The notes under the pieces are model-generated. The model did no database searches and was not told the DNA's origin. It saw only the letters and a program-made list of their open reading frames with translations. This document shows, piece by piece, positions 61,213 through 64,000 of a stretch of DNA of 64,000 nt. The translations under genes and the position numbers were made by a program. Each line of letters opens with the position of its first letter. Position 1 is the first letter of the stretch. Source of the stretch: Sphingorhabdus contaminans (lineage in GTDB: Bacteria > Pseudomonadota > Alphaproteobacteria > Sphingomonadales > Sphingomonadaceae); contig NZ_VKKU01000002.1 of NCBI RefSeq assembly GCF_007280415.1, forward strand, positions 62,001 to 126,000, read 5' to 3'.

Positions 61213-61755
61213 TTACTGCACGTTCGCGGTTTCGAACGGCGATGAAATGAAGCCAACACGGGCAAAACCAGCCATCTGCATGGTGTAAATTGCACCACCG
61301 ATGCACCGATAAGGTGTGTTGATATCACCACGAATATGCGCTTCGGGCAGCATCTCAGGGTCGATCAAGCCAGCCTTGGCTGCCTCTTCGCCACCCAGTT
61401 TTTCAAACTCGGCTTTCAAATGCTTCGCTGCACGATCCACCAACTCGGTCGAATCTACTGGCGTTACGTTCCAGTAAATGCGGCATTCGCCATTGGGATT
61501 TGCACCCTCATAAGCGGGGTCACCCGGATCACGACCAGCCGTGTCAGTCGTCGTCACCGACAGCAACACGTTTTCACGCTTTGCCTTGGTAGGTTCAAAC
61601 TTCACGACGGGGATATCCATTTTCACCGTCTGGATAGCGACCGGAATAGCGATAAGGAAAACGATGAGGAGCACCAGCATGACGTCGACGAGCGGCGTCG
61701 TGTTGATGTCAGACATTGGCGTGTCTTCGCCGCCGCCTCCTGAACTGATTGCCAT
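61213..61755 (-). CDS. exbD: Biopolymer transport protein ExbD (first copy)
   Basis: A 180-residue ExbD with an extended N-terminus (AISSGGGGEDTPMSD), the membrane helix INTTPLVDVMLVLLIVFLIA with the conserved Asp, and a larger periplasmic part than its neighbour, including DPGDPAYEGANPNGECRIYW. The two copies are alike in the membrane helix and differ in the periplasmic domain. Confidence 0.93.
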   Translation of the reverse strand: MAISSGGGGEDTPMSDINTTPLVDVMLVLLIVFLIAIPVAIQTVKMDIPVVKFEPTKAKRENVLLSVTTTDTAGRDPGDPAYEGANPNGECRIYWNVTPVDSTELVDRAAKHLKAEFEKLGGEEAAKAGLIDPEMLPEAHIRGDINTPYRCIGGAIYTMQMAGFARVGFISSPFETANVQ

Positions 61756-61813
61756 TGGCCAATCCTCTCTAAATAAATTGGGTCAAAATCGAGAGCCGGA
61801 AAATCCGGCGGAC

Positions 61814-61835
61814 GGGCTGTGCCGAAACACAGCCC
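61814..61835 (-). repeat. Hairpin between exbB and exbD
   Basis: GGGCTGTG (61814-61821) and CACAGCCC (61828-61835) form a perfect stem in the 90-bp exbB-exbD gap. No T-run follows on the minus strand; it may stabilise exbB mRNA after processing. Confidence 0.5.
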
Positions 61836-61845
61836 TAACCCAATC

Positions 61846-62610
61846 TTACTTCTTTACCGCGCCGGCAGGTGCAGGCTTGCCAGCAGGTGCAGCAGCCGGA
61901 ACAGCAGGCTTCACGCGGCCACCCGACGAAATGTAACCAAGTACATCGTTCGAGAAGGTCGACAAGCTACGAGCGATCGTCTTGTTACGAGCCTGCAGCC
62001 AGTTATAGGCCAGAACCGCAGGAACAGCAACGAACAGACCAATTGCGGTCATGATCAGAGCTTCACCAACCGGACCGGCAATCTTGCCGATGTCGGCCTG
62101 TCCGGCGATACCGATCTTGATCAGTGCCGAATAAATACCGATAACCGTACCCAGCAGACCAACGAACGGAGCGGTAGCACCCACGGTTGCCAGGAAAGGC
62201 AGACCGCTGGCCAGCTTGTTGTTGATCGATTCTTCCGAACGGGCCATCGCGCCATGCAACCAGTCATGTGCTTCGACCGGATCGGTCAGCAGGCTGTGCT
62301 GCTTCTGGGCTTCGATACCGTCGTCGACGACTTGACGGAATGCACTGTTCTTGTCGAGCTTTGCAGCGCCTTCTTCAAGCGTATTAGCGCGCCAGAACTG
62401 CGCACGAACCTGCTTAGCCTGGTTCAAAACCTTCTGCTGTTCGAACAGCTTGGTGAACATGATGTAGAACGAGAAAACCGACATGATAACCATCACCGAG
62501 AAAATCGCGATGGAGATCGGTCCGCCTTCTTTAAGTGCGGGAATAAGACCGAACTGGGCAGCGGCCTCAGGAGCTGCGGCACCAGCCGCCGTTAGAAACA
62601 AAATCGACAT
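61846..62610 (-). CDS. exbB: MotA/TolQ/ExbB proton channel protein
   Basis: A 254-residue ExbB with three membrane helices: an N-terminal one preceded by AAGAAAPEAAAQ, and two in LPFLATVGATAPFVGLLGTVIGIYSA and IGLFVAVPAVLAYNWL. The TVGATAPFVGLLGTV block is the family signature. The C-terminus is an Ala/Pro-rich tail (AAAPAGKPAPAGAVKK). It forms the proton-conducting motor with ExbD. Confidence 0.95.
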   Translation of the reverse strand: MSILFLTAAGAAAPEAAAQFGLIPALKEGGPISIAIFSVMVIMSVFSFYIMFTKLFEQQKVLNQAKQVRAQFWRANTLEEGAAKLDKNSAFRQVVDDGIEAQKQHSLLTDPVEAHDWLHGAMARSEESINNKLASGLPFLATVGATAPFVGLLGTVIGIYSALIKIGIAGQADIGKIAGPVGEALIMTAIGLFVAVPAVLAYNWLQARNKTIARSLSTFSNDVLGYISSGGRVKPAVPAAAPAGKPAPAGAVKK

Positions 62611-62645
62611 TTTAACTACCTCTCAGAAAAATTTACGTTGCTAGC

Positions 62646-62683
62646 AAAAAGGCCCGGCGCGAAGGCTCCCCCTTTGCCGGGCC
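62646..62683 (-). terminator. Terminator between tonB and exbB
   Basis: On the minus strand GGCCCGGC (62683-62676) pairs with GCCGGGCC (62658-62651), then TTTTT (62650-62646). A perfect eight-base GC stem with T-run lies only 36 bp before exbB, so tonB and exbB are at least partly separate transcripts. Confidence 0.8.
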
Positions 62684-62689
62684 ATAGAT

Positions 62690-63355
62690 TTATTTCGGTA
62701 TCTGCCACCGGACGCGATTCGAATAAGTACCGGTAGTGGGGTTACCACTGCCATCCAGGGCCGGATCGAAACGTGCACGACGCGTGACGTTGCTGCAGGT
62801 CGCCTGATCAAGATCGGCATGACCGCTGGATGATGTAATCTGGCAATCGGTGACCCGACCATTGGGGCCAACCGTAACACGGAAGCCTGTGGTACCTTCA
62901 CGCTCTTGCTGCAATGCCCGCGACGGATAGTCGTTGGTATTGGCCCAGTTACCCGGGTTGCCCTTCGGGATCGGATTAGGCCGCTTCGCCACGGGTGGCG
63001 GAGGCGGGGGTGGAGCCGATGGTGCAGGCGGCGCAGCCGTCGGTACGATCGGCGCAGCCGGAGGTGGTGTATCTACCGTCCGCACTGTAGGCGGCGGTGT
63101 TACTGTCACAACCATTGGCGGAGGAGAGACAACCGGAGGCTCAATCTGCTTCTCAGGCTCTGGTGGTGGCTCTTCTTCTTCTGGTGGCTCTTCTTCTTTC
63201 ACGTCGACGACGGTCATTTTTTCCTTGATAGCGACGACCGCATCATAGGCGAGGCCAGTCACCAAGGCATAACCGAGGAACGCGTGAAGAAGGATAACAA
63301 TGATGACAGAAACCAAACGGTTTGTGCTCATCCCATCTTGATCAGCATATGCCAT
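62690..63355 (-). CDS. tonB: Energy transducer TonB
   Basis: A 221-residue TonB. The N-terminal membrane helix is RLVSVIIVILLHAFLGYALV, followed by a Pro/Glu-rich spacer (EEEPPEEEEPPPEPEKQ and PPPAAPIVPTAAPPAP) and a C-terminal domain with FRVTVGPNGRVTDCQITSSSG. It links the ExbBD motor to outer-membrane receptors for iron chelates and other ligands. It heads the tonB-exbB-exbD-exbD cluster. Confidence 0.95.
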   Translation of the reverse strand: MAYADQDGMSTNRLVSVIIVILLHAFLGYALVTGLAYDAVVAIKEKMTVVDVKEEEPPEEEEPPPEPEKQIEPPVVSPPPMVVTVTPPPTVRTVDTPPPAAPIVPTAAPPAPSAPPPPPPPVAKRPNPIPKGNPGNWANTNDYPSRALQQEREGTTGFRVTVGPNGRVTDCQITSSSGHADLDQATCSNVTRRARFDPALDGSGNPTTGTYSNRVRWQIPK

Positions 63356-63613
63356 GCGGAAACAACTCTCCTACCTTCAAAACAAAAAAAGCATTCGGGT
63401 CCGCACGTTCTAAAGATGCGACCGAAATACCCCCGCGATATCGAAATATTATCTTTTTTAAACTTCGATTCACCGGAGCAATAGCCAAGGCCTTCGGGCC
63501 TAGCAACACGGATTCTGCGATTCAGACGCAATTCATGTATAGCGCTTTCATATGGCACAGAACAGATATGGACCAAAGCTGTGCTTGGCGCTGCGGTCCG
63601 AAAGGGAATTGGA
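63356..63613. other. 258-bp intergenic region, divergent promoters expected
   Basis: The space between divergent tonB and the secreted protein gene. It is AT-rich for this genome (for example ATTATCTTTTTTAAACTT near 63447) and probably holds both promoters. No convincing Fur box or riboswitch was seen. Confidence 0.4.
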
Positions 63614-64000
63614 ATGAAATTGTCGCCTCTGAAATATGTTTTTACCGCAATTTTGCTGGGATTTAGCGCGATCAGCACCGCTCAGACGAGTGAATCTCTG
63701 CCACCCGCTCTAGCGGTACCTGCTGAAAGTGCCAGCTATGCCGATGTTGCCGATTTAGTCGTTATTTCACCCCTAATCGTCGATGCCACGATCAAAAATT
63801 TACGTAAAATTGCGCCCGAACAGGCCGTCGGAGTGCCTGCAACGCTGCAACGTGTACTCGTCGAAGCGGATATTAGCGCTTTGATTCGCGGACAAGAAGG
63901 CGTGACCCCTCGGGTGCGCTTTTTGCTCGACGTGCCTAAGGATGCGAAGGGTAAACTCCCCAAGCTGAAGAAGCAGCGGCTGTTTTTGCTCGGGAGCACG
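63614..64000 (+). CDS. Secreted protein of unknown function, N-terminal part
   Basis: An open frame of 129 codons from ATG 63614 to the window end, with AGGGAATTGGA upstream. It begins with a signal peptide (KYVFTAILLGFSAISTAQ) and continues with SYADVADLVVISPLIVDATIKN and RVRFLLDVPKDAKGK. The mature part looks like a periplasmic beta-rich domain. I do not recognise a family; the C-terminal part is outside the window. Confidence 0.7.
   Translation, partial: MKLSPLKYVFTAILLGFSAISTAQTSESLPPALAVPAESASYADVADLVVISPLIVDATIKNLRKIAPEQAVGVPATLQRVLVEADISALIRGQEGVTPRVRFLLDVPKDAKGKLPKLKKQRLFLLGST

Overview
The window reads as chromosomal DNA of a sphingomonad (order Sphingomonadales, Alphaproteobacteria). 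Reasons: moderately high GC with strong antisense ORF shadows; a MipZ-type division ATPase with a proline-rich extension; a DUF2794 protein; HWE-family histidine kinases; promoters of the alphaproteobacterial EcfG type (GGAAC-N16/17-CGTT); an HprK-related/PqqD-related/nucleotidyltransferase operon; and dispersed inverted repeats of a kind I recall from sphingomonads. Genus cannot be fixed from this stretch. There is no rRNA, CRISPR array, prophage or transposase gene; the only RNA gene is tRNA-Leu(CAA).

Layout. 1-15.5 kb looks like a general-stress and DNA-repair district: alternative oxidase, MipZ, a single-domain response regulator with a LOV (blue-light) hybrid kinase, a hemerythrin with a histone-like tail, a DUF421 pair, a thioredoxin-reductase-like flavoprotein, Ku and LigD (end joining), a three-PAS HWE kinase with a second single-domain response regulator, topoisomerase IB and a deoxyinosine glycosylase. 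Two exact and several near EcfG promoters lie in front of these genes. 15.7-19.5 kb is a PaoABC-type molybdenum aldehyde oxidoreductase operon. 19.6-25.3 kb holds cell-wall precursor genes (glmS, glmU), a toxin-antitoxin pair wedged directly upstream of glmS, and gph. 25.3-27.9 kb is the four-gene HprK-related kinase / PqqD-like / nucleotidyltransferase / Tat-protein operon, the least understood system here.

28-37 kb is a complete phosphate-starvation locus (phoR-pstSCAB-phoU-phoB and a convergent phosphate porin) with two Pho boxes built of 7-bp units at 11-bp spacing. 37-46.6 kb mixes metabolism and regulation: an SDR, DUF2794, serine acetyltransferase, OxyR, a GST-moaE-moaD-pgsA operon, an LplT-like transporter, a second SDR and L-serine dehydratase. 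A 270-bp element with perfect 34-bp terminal inverted repeats sits exactly between oxyR and the GST gene and supplies both stop codons. 46.7-54.4 kb has tRNA-Leu, an aldehyde dehydrogenase, an XRE repressor/membrane-protein pair with two palindromic operators, a thiolase, an RcnB-like protein behind a hairpin that hides its ribosome-binding site, an isonitrile hydratase-like enzyme and a PQQ alcohol dehydrogenase with a cytochrome c tail. 54.7-56.5 kb is glnB-glnA behind a sigma-54-like promoter and an NtrC-like site. 56.6-60.7 kb carries two secreted peptidases around a membrane-anchored AraC regulator. 60.7-63.4 kb is tonB-exbB-exbD-exbD. A secreted protein of unknown function runs off the right edge.

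Links between genes: the molybdopterin synthase subunits MoaD/MoaE feed the cofactor pathway that PaoC needs; PhoB is expected to act on both Pho boxes in its own locus; the stress-promoter cluster couples light and stress sensing to DNA repair and electron-transport bypass.
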